Assembly: GCA_948567375.1 (NCBI GenBank)
Contig: OX419755.1
Location: 20,724,517 to 20,788,516, forward strand
From: Lunularia cruciata
Lineage: Eukaryota > Streptophyta > Marchantiopsida > Lunulariales > Lunulariaceae
Direction: 5' to 3'
DNA: 64,000 nucleotides
Shown here: positions 1 to 11,617 of the stretch, piece after piece
Layout of the letters: every line of letters starts with the position of its first letter
Numbering within the stretch: the stretch's first letter is position 1
Notes under the pieces: generated by a model
Seen by the model: only the letters and a program-made list of their open reading frames with translations
What the model was told of the DNA's origin: nothing
Databases searched by the model: none
Made by a program: the position numbers and the translations under genes

Positions 1-189
1 TTACCCGTGCCTCGTTGAAGGCCAGGGATCTGTGGATCTGTGATGAATCTTTGAACGGAGTGAATGTTGGAACGGAGTGAATGTTAAACTTTTCTGAATT
101 CAACTATCCGTTCTAGGCCAACGTTTTACCACTTGTTATACATGGTGGAAACCTTGAAGCAGTAACGGCAAGCATTTTGGTTGTGTAAA

Positions 190-580
190 TTCGTTTATGA
201 AGATGACAGTGAATTCTTCATCCTCTCTCCGTCAGGGTAAGGACACTAGAAATTCAGGATTAAAGCGCATCTGATTGATTGTCACCAGCGCTGTGTGGTC
301 TGCTTTAAATACTTAAAGCAAGAGTTTTACTTAACCAGACCCTGCCTTCAGTGGACTTCTATTCGTAGAAGAAGTAAGACTTCGTTTATAAAGGTGACAG
401 TAAAGTCCCCATCATTCCCCCGTCAGGGTAAGTACACTAGAAGTTCAAGATTAAAGCGCATCTGCTTTGAATGTCACCAGAGCTGTGTGGTGACTGTGGT
501 CTGCTTTTAGTACTTACGCAAGAGTTTTACTTAAGCAGACCCTGCCGTCAGTGGACTTTTTGACGTAGCAGAAGCAGACT
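190..580. repeat. Degenerate tandem duplication, about 195-bp unit
   Basis: Copy 1 (about 190-380) and copy 2 (about 381-580) share the same order of blocks. These are a ttcgttta start, a cgtcagggtaag block, a ttaaagcgcatctg block, a caagagttttactta block and a ccctgcc...cagtggactt block. The offset is 191 bp at the start and about 201 bp later because copy 2 has a small insertion near 490. Divergence is moderate, so this is not an assembly artefact. Confidence 0.75.
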
Positions 581-599
581 CTGGTCCCAGGGTGTGACC

Positions 600-679
600 A
601 CCACTGGTATAATAGCTACCGTATACCGTTACCAGCGTTCATGCATCTGATACCAGTGGTACGTTGTGGACGCTGGTAA
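600..679. repeat. Two interleaved perfect inverted repeats
   Basis: An 11-bp arm accactggtat at 600-610 is matched by its exact reverse complement at 650-660. A 10-bp arm ttaccagcgt at 629-638 is matched by its exact reverse complement at 670-679. The pairs interleave (A-B-A'-B'), so a single strand could form a pseudoknot-like structure. The function is unknown; it could be the remnant of a small foldback element. Confidence 0.7.
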
Positions 680-1439
680 GAAAGACTGTAACACAGCTCC
701 TCGTTCGACGGAGAATCCGGGTAAAGTGAGGTAAATGTGATTAAATGGTTACGGTTAAAGTCCCGCTTACCCCGTCCGGTTTAGTGGGAATTTGACCATA
801 GTCACTATGTTTCTCCAGTCAAGTGAATGCAATACCTGGAACTCAAGTGCATTGGCTTTGATTGCCACTCACCTGTCGTCTAGGGTTATGTGGCCTGCTT
901 TGGTCGCCATGTCTCGTTTTATGCCTCAGGTTCTCTCTCCTCATCAACATCGACTTGTCGTCTGCTGCGTGTCTTTGGCCTGCTGCATACCACAAGTGAC
1001 CAGTGACCTGATCCCATGCGGTTTCCTGCTCTAGTGGAACTTTGCGAGCCGGTCAACTTTGGTTGGTCGGAAACACGACTGTAGAGTCGATCATGAGCAA
1101 TCACAGCTCTATCCCGTGACGTGTTTGCATTAGCTCGTTTCGAGGTGAGCCTTATTTCTTGTGAAGGAAGGGACGAGGGTAAGTAGTAGAAGAGTTTCGA
1201 AGGGTTGTAGAATGATGCAGAGGATTGACAATTGTCTGAAGGAGAAAGTGAGTTTTCGGGCTTCACCTCGGTCAATTCTCGGAGCTTTCTCTCAGCGTTT
1301 GGGGGGTGTGAGTGAGAGCGGAGAATTCCGTGAAGAATTCTGATGACACTGACTCTGTCAGTGATGCTGGAGTAGAAGTGTTTGTTTCCCATGCGAATGA
1401 GAAGGAGGTGAAAGCGGATTGTTTGGGAAGGGTAACGAA

Positions 1440-4400
1440 ATGCAGGCACTTAAGTCTCCTAGACTCTTTGAGCTACATGCCGAATTTGGAAGTGGCGCTC
1501 ATTTTGGAGATAGAGGAGTAGACCTTTTGAGGAAGAATTCTTTGCGAGTAGTTATCAGAAATCGTGGTCAATTAGATGTTAAGGATGTAGTTCGGCCACC
1601 GACGCGGACTGACAAGTTGCTGTCTGTTGAGACTTCAGCTTTATGTAGGAATCCGTTAGAAGTGATCAGGATAGGGGAGCATCAGAATGTATTCAAGGAG
1701 TGCGTTAGACAAGCTCATGCAAGCGTTCCATTCGGTATTAGTCGGAACTCATTCAGCTCTTCAAATTCAGACGCTCAAGAAACACAAGCATTGGACAGAA
1801 AAGCCAGAAGTACAGGAAAACATGGAATTCGATCCAAATTGGCTGCAATGGGACTTCACGCTTTGTTACTTTGCGCACCTGGTCTTGTGTTTACTGACAT
1901 TGCTGAGGCCAATGTCGGTACTCAACTTCAACAGGTTGTTGCAGCCTTCTTTTGGACTGAATGTGCTTTTGAAGTTCACTGACGAATACTTTCCGCTTAA
2001 TTTCTACTTTAGGTTGCTTGTCTAAAACCTACGACAAGTGAAAGAAGGAAGTGAGATTGGGGTGGCAATTCAAGCTGCTTCAATCATCATTTCAGCTAAT
2101 ACAATACTGCTGCACCGGCGGAATGCATTTACCCCTAATTGCATCACTTTACAGGCTAGACAAGCTGGAGTAATAGTTGAGAAAGCTGTTGAAGGAATAA
2201 GCAAGGTATGCGCTTTTGGTGATCTTAGGATTGCAATCTTCATATTGTGATTTTATGTGATTTCTCTCGAATATGATCCAAGTCTGGGCAATATATTTCC
2301 TTGGAACTTTAAGATTCTGCTCGTAACTCGAAGACCGAAATCAGTCCTCTTTTTCTACTTGTGAATACCCTTTTAAGTGCGGAGTTATTGGCCATTTCTA
2401 ATTTGGACTTTATATGTACTTGAATCTAGTTTCGGTTTGACGGAGAGGCAGGAATTCAAGTGCTGGACAAGGCGTTGACTGTCATTACCGGTTCAACCAT
2501 AGTAAGGATTCTTGCAGCTCAAAGAGGCGGTGAATAGCAAACTTTTGAAGATCTGTAGCATTCACTTTGTAATTTTGAGATCGCAAGTAGGATGCATAAT
2601 GTATCACGGACAATCACTCATTTCCCCGAAATTAATCAAGCAGGTCTAGGCATTCTGTCGACTGAACAAGTCTTCTTGTGCGGACTATTATTGGCTTGAG
2701 CCTCGCACTAGGGTTTGCACCGTCTAGTAGAAGTATGTGGGCTACAGTGTACCATCATCAGGTTAATCACGGAGAATTACTCAATACGAATCCTTGTCGG
2801 CAAGTTGTAGCCGTCCTTTTGATATCTCAATATCTCGAACCCTGATAAAAGAAGATATATCTAGTGTTTCAATGATCGAAAGCGCAACAAATCATAACAA
2901 CTAGTGAATCTATTATCTTGGCAGGTTGACCCAAAAGTTTTGGACCAAAAAGTGGAATCCCTTATCAGAGGCGAGGTTAGTGCATTCTCAGCCCGGGTCA
3001 TATAAGCTTCATGTTTATCTATAATATTTCCAGCTTCGAAATTGGATACGTCAATGTCATGTAGGACAGACCAAGTTATAGTCCCTGGCATCATGTCTTA
3101 GTGGTATATCTCCTTTGAAGGTCCAGGAGTATATCTAGTTAGTCAAGTTTCACTTCAGTTTGTTCATCAGTCACATGACTTGCATGGGACCAAACAGAAC
3201 ATAGCAGTTCTTAATACTTAATCTTCTTTCGCATTGCAGACTGATATCTCAGAGGAATTTAAGGAGACAGTTTTGGACACTGTACAGCAATCAATGTCGA
3301 ATTTGGTTGATGCGGTAAGTGGTTAAGGGCTCTTTAGTATGTCTGTCTCGGTTCATGCCCCACATATTGTCAAACAAGCAACTGCAGTGACTCCGGTTAC
3401 TTCCTCGTTCTATATACTATCAAGTGCAATACTGATTGCTGTGACCTTCAAAATAAAGAAGATTGGCTAGGCACTGTAAAAGATATTGATTTCTGATACT
3501 AGCAGTATGCGTAATTCTAATTGTGGCAGGTTACAAACTTTAATCCCAGTGCTTTGACGGACTCTGCTGGGGCAAGTATTGAAGGTTTCTTGGAAGCTGG
3601 AGTTGAGAGGGTGAGATTCCACTTCTCAGAAATCATTGAGTACACAAATTTTGCAGAATATTATGCCGATAATATGAATGTTGGAAATGCCCTCAGCATA
3701 AATTACATGGAAGACATGTCGGTTTGAGATATGATTTCTTATCTCATACAAATCCATTCAATACTGCAGTTCGCAGCACTCGAAATATCAGCGTTGGTGT
3801 CCTTGGGGGAAAGATGGCTTATTTTGACACCATTAGTTTTCCTTCCAATGGCTTGGTAAGCTGCCCTATCTGCACCTAACAAGCTTTGTTTGGATAGGCA
3901 TTTCTTCCGAAGAACTTGAATTGAAGACTTCTGGACATATATGTACACGAGTATTCATCTGTGTCTATGTTCGAAAAATAAATTCCGCAGTGCGAGCAGT
4001 AGCATCTTTGCTCTATAATTTCTGTTTCACGAAGTCCAATTTTCACCATCTTCCTCACAGATTTGTTGATTTCGAGAACTTATGACGAAAAACTTACTCT
4101 TTGAAAGATTTCCGTAGCTCTGTACCAGCTTTGGAAGTTGATCCACTGTTCCACCTGTTTTATCTCTTATCAGTTTTTGGCTAAGTGAATATTAATATAT
4201 CTTTTCTTAACAGGCAAATGAGGCAGAACAAGAAGAAGTCCGATGAGCGAGCGAGGTAAGTTACTTTAAAAAACCTTGTTACTGGATTGACGATTCTGGA
4301 ATTATTAATAGTAGATGTTGTTCACAGTTGCTGGGGACTTCTGTCACCAGAACTACAAGGCTTGGTGGCAAGGTCACCAGAGGTTTGTCCTTTCTATGGC

Positions 4401-6256
4401 TATCATATTCGGACCATTGTGTGATACTGTAAATTCTGATTCCAGCGCCCCGTTTCTTCAGAGACGATCAGAATAAAGCAGAAGAGCTTGCAGGAGAAAT
4501 TCGTATCAGAGGGGAGAGAGTGAAGCGAGAGCTAGAGCGGATTGAGTTGAAAACACTGCTACTTGATGCAGTGAACTCCTTGGGTGAGGTAAGTCCAAGA
4601 GCCGAGTTCGTGACTCTAGGTCTTTGTGACAATTGGATGCCATCCATGGACTCGAAGATGCACGTACAAGCGGGAAAAGTACTCAATCCAGTGACGAAGC
4701 TTCCTTGCCCTCATCGTTTCAATTAACGAGCATTGACATGTAGCAATATTTTAACACATAAGCCGAATGAGTTAGCTAATTCAAACTGGATCTAAATAAA
4801 CCTCGAGAACAAGTAAAATCAGCAACTATGAAATTTAACTCAAACTAGAGAGGCGAACGTAGTAGAGTAGACTTATGAACAAATCTTTTGGTATTTCAAC
4901 TTCTAAGAAAGCACACAGCAGGAAGTACACGTCTCAGTGACGACCGGAAGCGTTCGTCAACTACAGGTGTTGTAGCGATCCCTTATCTTTGAAGGAATCA
5001 ACAAATTATCTCAAAACTCTCCTACAAACGGATGCAAATACATTACTGGTCATGTCCTGGCGATCATAGAAGAGCTAATTTGTCGCGTATGTGATGCACG
5101 CTGTGAGCAATGGAGCAGCAAGTTAACTGATGTGATGGAGTGAGAGCCACAGAGCATAACATACAAAAGCGAGCAGCTCGTGATGCACTGTTAACCAGAT
5201 CCTCTGACTTGTTTTGCACAGATGGCTCTGCAGCCACCGCGTACAAGGGGAGAATCGGGTTTAATTAGAAGTAGAATACAGGATATTCTAGAAAGACTGC
5301 AAGAACTTAGTCCTGTCGACGAAACATCGTTGCTCATACCCGAAATTGCTTCGAGCATCTCCATAGCTGCCCAGCCCAAGGAGCCTATGGCTTATGTTCC
5401 ACCTACCCCAACAATTGATGGCGATTGGCGGTTGATGTGAGTACCATCTTCCTTTCAGGGGTTTTGTCAGTCATCATCCGGTTCTTACTTTTACTTCTAG
5501 TGCGCTTCAAAGCTCTAGCCTTGTGATTGTGGTTTGGTCTGTGTCATTGTGCTCGGAGACCTTGAATCCAGCATATTTCCAGCTGTTCACTGATATCGAA
5601 TCTTCGTTCAGATATGTATCTGAGGCTCCTGACGGTGGAGATCAAGAGCTTCCGCAGCTGCCTGGAATTGGACTAAAGAATATTCGCCAGAAAGTGTGGC
5701 AGTCGAGTCCGTTGTCTTCAAAAGTAGAGAACGAGCTTCCTCAACCACTATCAGCCCGTAACACGGTTGAAGTCAGGTAGGAAACTAAGCTAACTATTAC
5801 GATGATCGGTTAATACAAGTGCCCTCTACCAGCGCCATCCGAGATTATACTCAATTTGTAGTACAAAGTACGGTTGCTCTTGTGTTGTGCTTGCCTGCAG
5901 TAACCAACAGGTTTCGGTGACTAACCTGCACCTCTGTACCCGCAAGAGTGTAACACCTGCTTTCTACTGTTTCCGTGCTCAGATTTGGTCCATTAGGCGT
6001 CCTGGAAATCGCCGTGCAGGGCAGTTGGGAGAATTTGGAGAACGGGGATAGGGCACTAGTGTCATTTGACACCTTTTCTGCACGACCCCTTGAAGTATTG
6101 GGCAACAAAATTACTGCCGACTTACCACAGTTTGATGTAGCTATACCCGTTTCTCTCCAGCAAAGAGCGGAATGGGGTGTACTTTACGTAGACAATCATA
6201 TACGCATCAACCGCGGAAGCAGAGGGCAATTATTCCTCTTCTCAAAAGCTGATTAG
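1440..6256 (+). CDS. PAP/fibrillin family plastid protein with long N-terminal extension
   Basis: Twelve exons splice in phase: 1440-1934, 2155-2205, 2925-2975, 3240-3314, 3530-3610, 3770-3855, 4214-4255, 4351-4382, 4446-4588, 5222-5436, 5612-5776, 5983-6256. They total 1710 nt (569 residues). The C-terminal part (about residues 340-569) is the fibrillin fold: DGDWRLIYVS opening strand near exons 10-11, an RFGPLGVLEIAVQGSW block, and a final RGQLFLF strand. Fibrillins bind lipids at plastoglobules and thylakoids. The N-terminus looks like a transit region, followed by a hydrophobic stretch ending AEA (residues about 135-158) that resembles a lumenal signal. Residues about 252-280 form a likely membrane helix ending PLVFLPMAW, then comes a charged helix. 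The ATG at 1440 is the first in its frame; an upstream exon is possible. The protein is much longer than common fibrillins (roughly 250-400 residues). The family call is firm; the N-terminal half is not recognised. Confidence 0.85.
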
Positions 6257-6532
6257 CATTCACATAGGTACAACAGGTATTAGGTCACTACTAATCCGGA
6301 CCATTGTTTCAAGCACTGGATCCGTTTTGTACACTACTGCCCGAAGGTAATATCGAAGTAATAATCTCTACTGACACGTTCAGAAGTGGAATGAAAGACC
6401 AAGTTGCATGAAAAGGAGGACTATACCTCACTTTATCCCTCATTTCAAGTTGAAGTACCAAACTTCAACACCAGCAGAGCGTGGCCTGTCACACTTGGGT
6501 CCATACGTTTTCGTGGATGTGAGGCTTCAAGC
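6257..6532. other. 3' flank of the fibrillin gene up to the copia insertion
   Basis: This non-coding stretch probably contains the fibrillin 3' UTR. It ends at the 5' LTR of the copia element at 6533. I see no further gene. Confidence 0.5.
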
Positions 6533-6771
6533 TATTAGACTTATAATGGGACATGTTAGTTACTATTCATTTGAGAGCACTATTCATGTGCCAGCACTGT
6601 TCACATGAGTTATATGTGAACACATTAGAGCACTATTCCATATGAGTTACATGTGGAACATGTTAGCACACCTCTGATATTTTGAGTATGATCTCTGCAT
6701 GTATATAATCCCAGTCCAAGGGGTTCTTCAAGGTTAATCTATTTCATTTTACTCATTTCATTTTTTCACAT
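6533..6771 (+). repeat. 5' LTR of copia-1
   Basis: It aligns with 11618-11844 over its whole length: tagacttataatgggacatg near the start, repeated cacatgagttacatg-like blocks, gtatataatc as a probable TATA box, and ctcatttcatttt at the end. The short cacatgagtta motif occurs more than once inside the LTR. Length is 239 bp against 227 bp for the 3' LTR. Confidence 0.85.
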
Positions 6772-6783
6772 GGTATCAGAGCG
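6772..6783 (+). other. Primer binding site of copia-1
   Basis: TGGTATCAGAGC directly follows the 5' LTR. It is the complement of the 3' end of plant initiator tRNA-Met, the usual primer for plant copia elements. Confidence 0.9.
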
Positions 6784-7082
6784 CTAAGTTTCAGAATTGT
6801 TTTTAGCTGCTAGGGGACGCCTTAACACACACAAATTTCGAAATTCAGAGAGGCCTAAGTTTTACACACTAGTGTATTTGGAGAAACAAGAGTCATTTGT
6901 TCCTGCTCTGAAGGGTATCTCTTTCTTTGGGTTTTAGGAGAGAATTTTCTCTTATATCCTTTGTTAGCCTCCTCTGTTAATCTGGGTTTTGGGAGAGAAA
7001 TTCTCCACTATCCTCTATGCATCAAATCATCTTGTTTGCTGCTGGTATTGTTGCTCCTGGTGCTGGTGTTGCTGTTCCTGCT

Positions 7083-7218
7083 ACTGTTGGTGTTGGCCTT
7101 GCTGCTGGTGTTGGTGCTCTTGCTGGTGCAATATTCGCTACTCCATCCATACTGTTGGTGTTGGCCTTGCTGCTGGTGTTGGTGCTCTTGCTGGTGCAAT
7201 ATTCGCTACTCCATCCAT
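7083..7218 (+). repeat. Exact 68-bp tandem duplication in gag leader
   Basis: Copy 1 is 7083-7150 and copy 2 is 7151-7218, apparently identical. Because 68 is not a multiple of three, the duplication moves the leader out of frame with the capsid. Identity of the copies suggests a recent event. Confidence 0.9.
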
Positions 7219-7412
7219 ACGCATTGATTCAACCTTTGTCAAATTCAATGGTAATTATTTCCAATCTTGGAAATATTGTCTTGCACTCAAATTGAAAGTG
7301 GCTTCAGTTTTTATAATTGTCTATGGTATTGAAATTAAGCTCACCTCAGCTGCTACTCTACTTGATTGGGAACATAGGAATCTTGTTGTTCTTGAAGCAA
7401 TCAATTCAGCAT

Positions 7413-7502
7413 TAGCTCCTGAGTTTGTTCCCACCATCAGTAGGCACATGTTGGCAATAGCTCCTGAGTTTGTTCCCACCATCAGTAGGCACATGTTGGC
7501 AA
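7413..7502 (+). repeat. 45-bp in-frame tandem duplication in gag
   Basis: The two copies, 7413-7457 and 7458-7502, are identical as far as I can read. They encode a repeated 15-residue segment beginning APEFVPTISRHMLA, so the reading frame is kept. Confidence 0.9.
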
Positions 7503-8261
7503 GCGAAGCATGGATGGATTTAACAACCATGTACGAAGGGACCGATGATGTCACAATCATGTACCTATTGGACACTTTGATGAATTTGAAGATGCGTGAA
7601 GGCACCAATGTAGCAAAACACATTACCAATTTTCGAGGAGTCCTCACCCAATTAGCTGTAGTGAACAACCCAATCGATGACCAGCAGGCTAAGCTCCATT
7701 TTATGAGATCTATGCCTACTAGTTTCAAGTATTTTCTGCAATCATTGCGAACAAAAAAGGCACTACATCTCTTTGATGTCATTGCTCTTCTTCTTCAAGA
7801 AGAGATCAGTATGAAATATGAAGGTCTTGCAGAGCAAACAACTGTTCTAGTCGTCACACAAGGCTCTACATCTTCTTACAGACACAAAGGTAAAGGCAAG
7901 GGGAGCTAGAAGCATGAATCTCATGGTTTTTTTGGTCAAAACTCTTTCAAGAGACCTTTTGGTCCGACCTCTTTCAGCACATTTTATGGTCAGAATCCTT
8001 CCCCTGGTCAGAACTCTTTCAGCAGACCTTCCGGTCAAAATCAGAGTTATTTCTCTACATCTTCCTGAGGAAATTCCTTCAAACCTTCTATCATTTGTCA
8101 CTACTGCTCAAAGAAGGGACATCACATCAAAGACTGTCGCAAGCGCATTGCTGATGTAAGGGAGAAAGGAGGCAAGGAGCACCATCACTCCAATGCTTCA
8201 ACAACTCACCTCTCTTTGTACAATGTTGATGTTGTTCCTTCAGTCACTCAGGACAAGAGAT

Positions 8262-9640
8262 GGTACATCGACACTGTTGCTTCTTAGCACATGACCTACC
8301 AACTAACCTGTTTCCTGGTCTATGAAGCATACTCACCACCTAGACAAGTTTACTTGCTGATGGTTCCAACATTGCTATTCTAGGCCATGGGGCAGTTTCT
8401 GTTAAGCTTGCTTGTTCAAGGAAGTCTTACATGCTAGAATATGTTCTACATGTTCCTTTGCTGAACAAAGAATCTTTATTCAACACTTCATTTGAGCAAG
8501 TCACATGGATCATTTCAGTTAAAGGAAACCGGCATTTTCCTTTATGATGATCTGCAGAATCTGATTGCATCATGTCCTAGATTGGATAACTTTTGGCTTC
8601 TATGAGAGTCCATTGAGCAACCTCAAGATGTTGCAGTCTCTACATCAACTCAGTCTCAGCCATCTGAAGCTGCTGCAATCTCTATTCCAACTAGGGATAC
8701 ATATTCTACTCTTACTTCCCTATGGCATCGACGACTTGGGCACATCAACAAGAATAGACTTCAACTTCTACAAGACAAAGATTTGGTTGCTGGGATGGAT
8801 CGGATCCATCCTAATTTGTTTCTTGTTTGCTCACCTTGTCTCTTCATGGCAAGCAAACTCGAATTCCCTTACCTCATGAAGGAGCTACTAGAGCCATTGT
8901 TCCATTGGCTCTCATCCATTTTGATGTTTGTGGTCCCATCTCTTCTGCTACCTACACTAGTTACAGATACTTTGTGACCTTCATTGATGATTACACAAGG
9001 TACACATTCTTGTATCTACTCAAGTTCAAACATGAAGTTTTTACTTGTTTTCAAGAATACATGACCTATGCAGAGGCTCAACTCAATCAGAAGGTTCAGG
9101 TGTTATGCTCAGACAATGGTGGTGAATACAACTCTGGAGATTTTCATCTTTTTTGCAAAGGCAAAGGTATGATGTGCCAATTCAGCACTCCACATACTCC
9201 TCAGCAAAATGGTGTTGCTGAGAGAAAGAACAAAACATTGGTGGAAGCAGTCCGCACTATGTTATTTGAGTCTGGACTCCCCAAGCCTTACTAAGGAGAG
9301 GCACTACACACTCCCAACTTTCTGCAAAATCAAAGTCCTACCAAAGCCATCTCCTCTAAAGTCACACCCTTCCAACTCTGGTTTGGTTATAAAGCTAATC
9401 TATCCCTACTTCAAATTTTTGGTTGCATTGCTTATGCACATGTTCCATCTTCTTCCAAATCTAAACTCGATTCTAAGTCTTCCAAGTGTATCTTCCTTGG
9501 TTATGATCAGGATAGTAAAGCTTATAGACTATAGAAAATATCTGATAACTCCATTTTTCTGTCAAGAGATGTTCAGTTTCAGGAACATACCTACATTCAT
9601 GAACATAAACAGTGTTCTAACACTCAAGATGTTCAATTGG
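8262..9640 (+). pseudogene. copia-1 protease and integrase, broken
   Basis: The protease active site appears as WYIDTVAS at about 8262, where plant copia elements normally have D-S/T-G-A-S; a stop follows directly. The integrase zinc-binding region starts with WHRRLGH near 8724. The catalytic core follows (HFDVCGPI, FIDDYTRYTF, DNGGEY, QQNGVAERKN; 8827-9294), with the D and D-x35-E pattern visible. A stop follows PKPY at 9294 and the remaining C-terminal part is in another frame. Integrase would insert the cDNA into host DNA. Confidence 0.8.
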
Positions 9641-9969
9641 ATTTCATCTATGATCCGACAATTTTCATTCCCTCTCCTGCTTCTAGTTCTCAGTCTACCC
9701 ACAATCTATCCCCACCAACTCCTACGCAATCACCTCCTCTCCACAATCTTACAGCTCCAACAATTCCTTCTCCATTACCTTCTTCACTACAATCCTTACC
9801 TTCTAGTTCTGATACTCCACACAGGTCCTCAGGATCCTCTATCATTGTTTACTCTAGAAGGCCAAAACCTCTACCTTCTCCAGATGTTGTCCATGCACCT
9901 TCTGTACGTCAAGGCACCAGGGTTTGCACTCCAGTTCAAAAATATGATGCATTGTTGGAGTTTGCTAAT

Positions 9970-11095
9970 GCATTAAGCGTGCATTACTTTGCATCTGACC
10001 CTGATCCCGACACTTATGAAGTTTCTATCGCTGGATCTGATTCCAGTAAATGGTTTGAGGCTATTCAAGATGAGCTTCAGTCCATGGAGAACAATCAAAC
10101 ATGGGTCATCACGGAGTTACCAGCAGGTCGACAAGTAGTCACCTGTAAGTGGATTTTTAAGAAGAAATACGATGCACAAGATTTGATCCAAAGGTACAAG
10201 GCTAGACTTGTTGCTCGTGGTTTCTCTCAAGTTCCAGGTATTGACTACACATAGACCTACTCTCCTGTTGTCAAATTGACAACAATTTGTGTGTTGCTTG
10301 CTTACTCAGCTCAAAATGATTTCGAAGTGCATGCTCTTGATGTCAAAACAGCTTTTCTCAATGGCACATTGACCAAAAATCTACATGCACATTCCTCCTT
10401 GCTTGTTGACTCCTGACCAGCACAAGCAGCAACAAGCAACTAAACAAGGGCAATTGGTTTTACAGCTCTACAAGGCTTTGTATGGTCTCAAACAGTCTGC
10501 CCGACAGTGGTATCACAAGTTTGATCAGTTTTTACTAGGTTTGGGATTTCAGCGCTCTGGAGCTGATTCTAATCTCTATATCTTCCATTCTGGTTCTCAT
10601 TTTGTCATCTTACCTCTTTATGTAGATGATTGCATCCTTGCCAGCAATAACATTTCTCTTCTCCTCTCTGTCAAAGAGTCTCTTAAATAGAGTTTTGAGA
10701 TGACTGATATGGGAGAGATTAGTCTTTGTCTTCAGTTGCAAGTCACAAGAGACAAAAAACAAAGAAAGATCAGTCTATCTCAAGAGAGATATTTAAGAGA
10801 GATTCTTACTCATTTTCATATGCAAGATTGTAAACATGTTTACAATCTTGTAGAGTCAAGAGTGAGATTAAGTCTTCAAGATTGTCCAAAAACTGATCAA
10901 GAGAGAGAGTATATGAAAACAGTACCTTACCAATCTGCAGTGGGGAGTTTGATGTGGGCCATGGTCAGCACTAGGCCTGATCTGGCTTATGCTGTCAGTT
11001 CAGTTGCCAAGTATATGGCAAATCCTGGCTTGAACCATTGGAAGGCTGTTAAAAGGATCTTCCGGTACATTCAAGGTACACTGTCACAGGCCTAA
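9970..11095 (+). pseudogene. copia-1 reverse transcriptase, broken
   Basis: Readable blocks are TWVITELPAGRQVVTCKWIFKK split over the first part, YKARLVARGFSQVPGIDYT, ALDVKTAFLNG, YKALYGLKQSARQWY and the YVDD catalytic loop at 10619-10630, then PYQSAVGSLMWA. Stops occur after DYT (about 10252) and after SLK (about 10690), with a frameshift near 10375. The segment between the YVDD loop and PYQSAVG contains a 28-bp perfect palindrome that replaces the usual family sequence. Confidence 0.85.
10823..10850. repeat. 28-bp perfect palindrome in copia-1 reverse transcriptase
   Basis: The first half (10823-10836, CAAGATTGTAAACA) is the exact reverse complement of the second half (10837-10850), with no spacer. 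It encodes DCKHVYNLVES where related elements read like DCKPVSTP, so the palindrome has replaced family sequence. Confidence 0.9.
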
Positions 11096-11101
11096 CTTAC
11101 A

Positions 11102-11595
11102 ATGCATCTAGTACTCCCATTCATGGGTACTCCGACTCAGATTGGGGAGGAGATCAAGACACAAGACGATCTACAAGAGGATATTGCTTTATCTTCTATA
11201 ATGCAGTTGTCTGTTGGTCAAGCAAAAGGCAAGCTTTTGTTTCTTTATCCAGCACTGAAGCTGAATACATGGCCGTGTCAAAGGCAGCGACTGAAGCAAT
11301 ATGGCTCAAGCGCTTGTTAAGTGACCTGGGTTTTCTTGGAGAAACTATGAAGTTGTACTACGACAGCAACAGCGGAATTGATCTTGTTACTCCTACAAAG
11401 CATCATGAGAGAACAAAGCACAGAGACATCAGATTCCACTTTGTCAAAGAAAAGGTGGAAGACAAGGAGATCTATGTTTCATGGGTGGACACCAGAGATA
11501 ATATTGCAGACATTTTTACTAAAGGATTGACTAAAGAACTGCATACAAGGTTTTGTCATGCACTAGGACTAGGAGTTATAGATAATAAACAATAA
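11102..11595 (+). pseudogene. copia-1 RNase H, frameshifted
   Basis: RNase H motifs occur in two frames: GYSDSDWGGD near 11127, SSTEAEYMAVSKAA near 11247, and KHRDIRFHFVKEKV with VDTRDNIADIFTKGL up to 11595. This last open frame (11269-11595) ends just before the polypurine tract, as expected for the end of copia pol. Confidence 0.85.
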
Positions 11596-11617
11596 CAAAA
11601 TGTCCATTAAAAAAGGG

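Larger units (their letters stand above)
1..1439. other. 5' flank of the fibrillin gene, no gene seen
   Basis: I see no convincing coding sequence here. The longest open frame, on the minus strand at 919-1449, has no recognisable domain. The stretch holds a tandem duplication (190-580) and a set of interleaved inverted repeats (600-679). It should include the promoter and 5' UTR of the gene that starts near 1440. An upstream non-coding exon cannot be excluded. Confidence 0.5.
7017..8200 (+). pseudogene. copia-1 gag, frameshifted
   Basis: A UBN2-type copia gag is readable from about 7219 to 7909 (KFNGNYFQSW motif, then a helical capsid region). A CCHC zinc knuckle (CHYCSKKGHHIKDC) follows near 8099-8140 in another frame. 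The region before 7219 is a glycine/alanine/valine-rich leader. A 68-bp tandem duplication (7083-7218) shifts the frame between leader and capsid. A 45-bp in-frame duplication (7413-7502) adds 15 residues. A stop after KGKGKGS at 7909 separates capsid from nucleocapsid. Gag would form the cytoplasmic virus-like particle; this copy cannot encode an intact one. Confidence 0.8.

Noticed and set aside
919..1449. Minus-strand open frame of 176 codons
   Set aside because: No recognisable domain; it covers the 5' flank and the start of the fibrillin gene on the opposite strand and looks like a chance frame.
6961..7227. Leucine/valine-rich open frame resembling a membrane protein
   Set aside because: It is an out-of-frame reading of the valine/glycine/alanine-coding leader of copia-1 gag and its 68-bp duplication.
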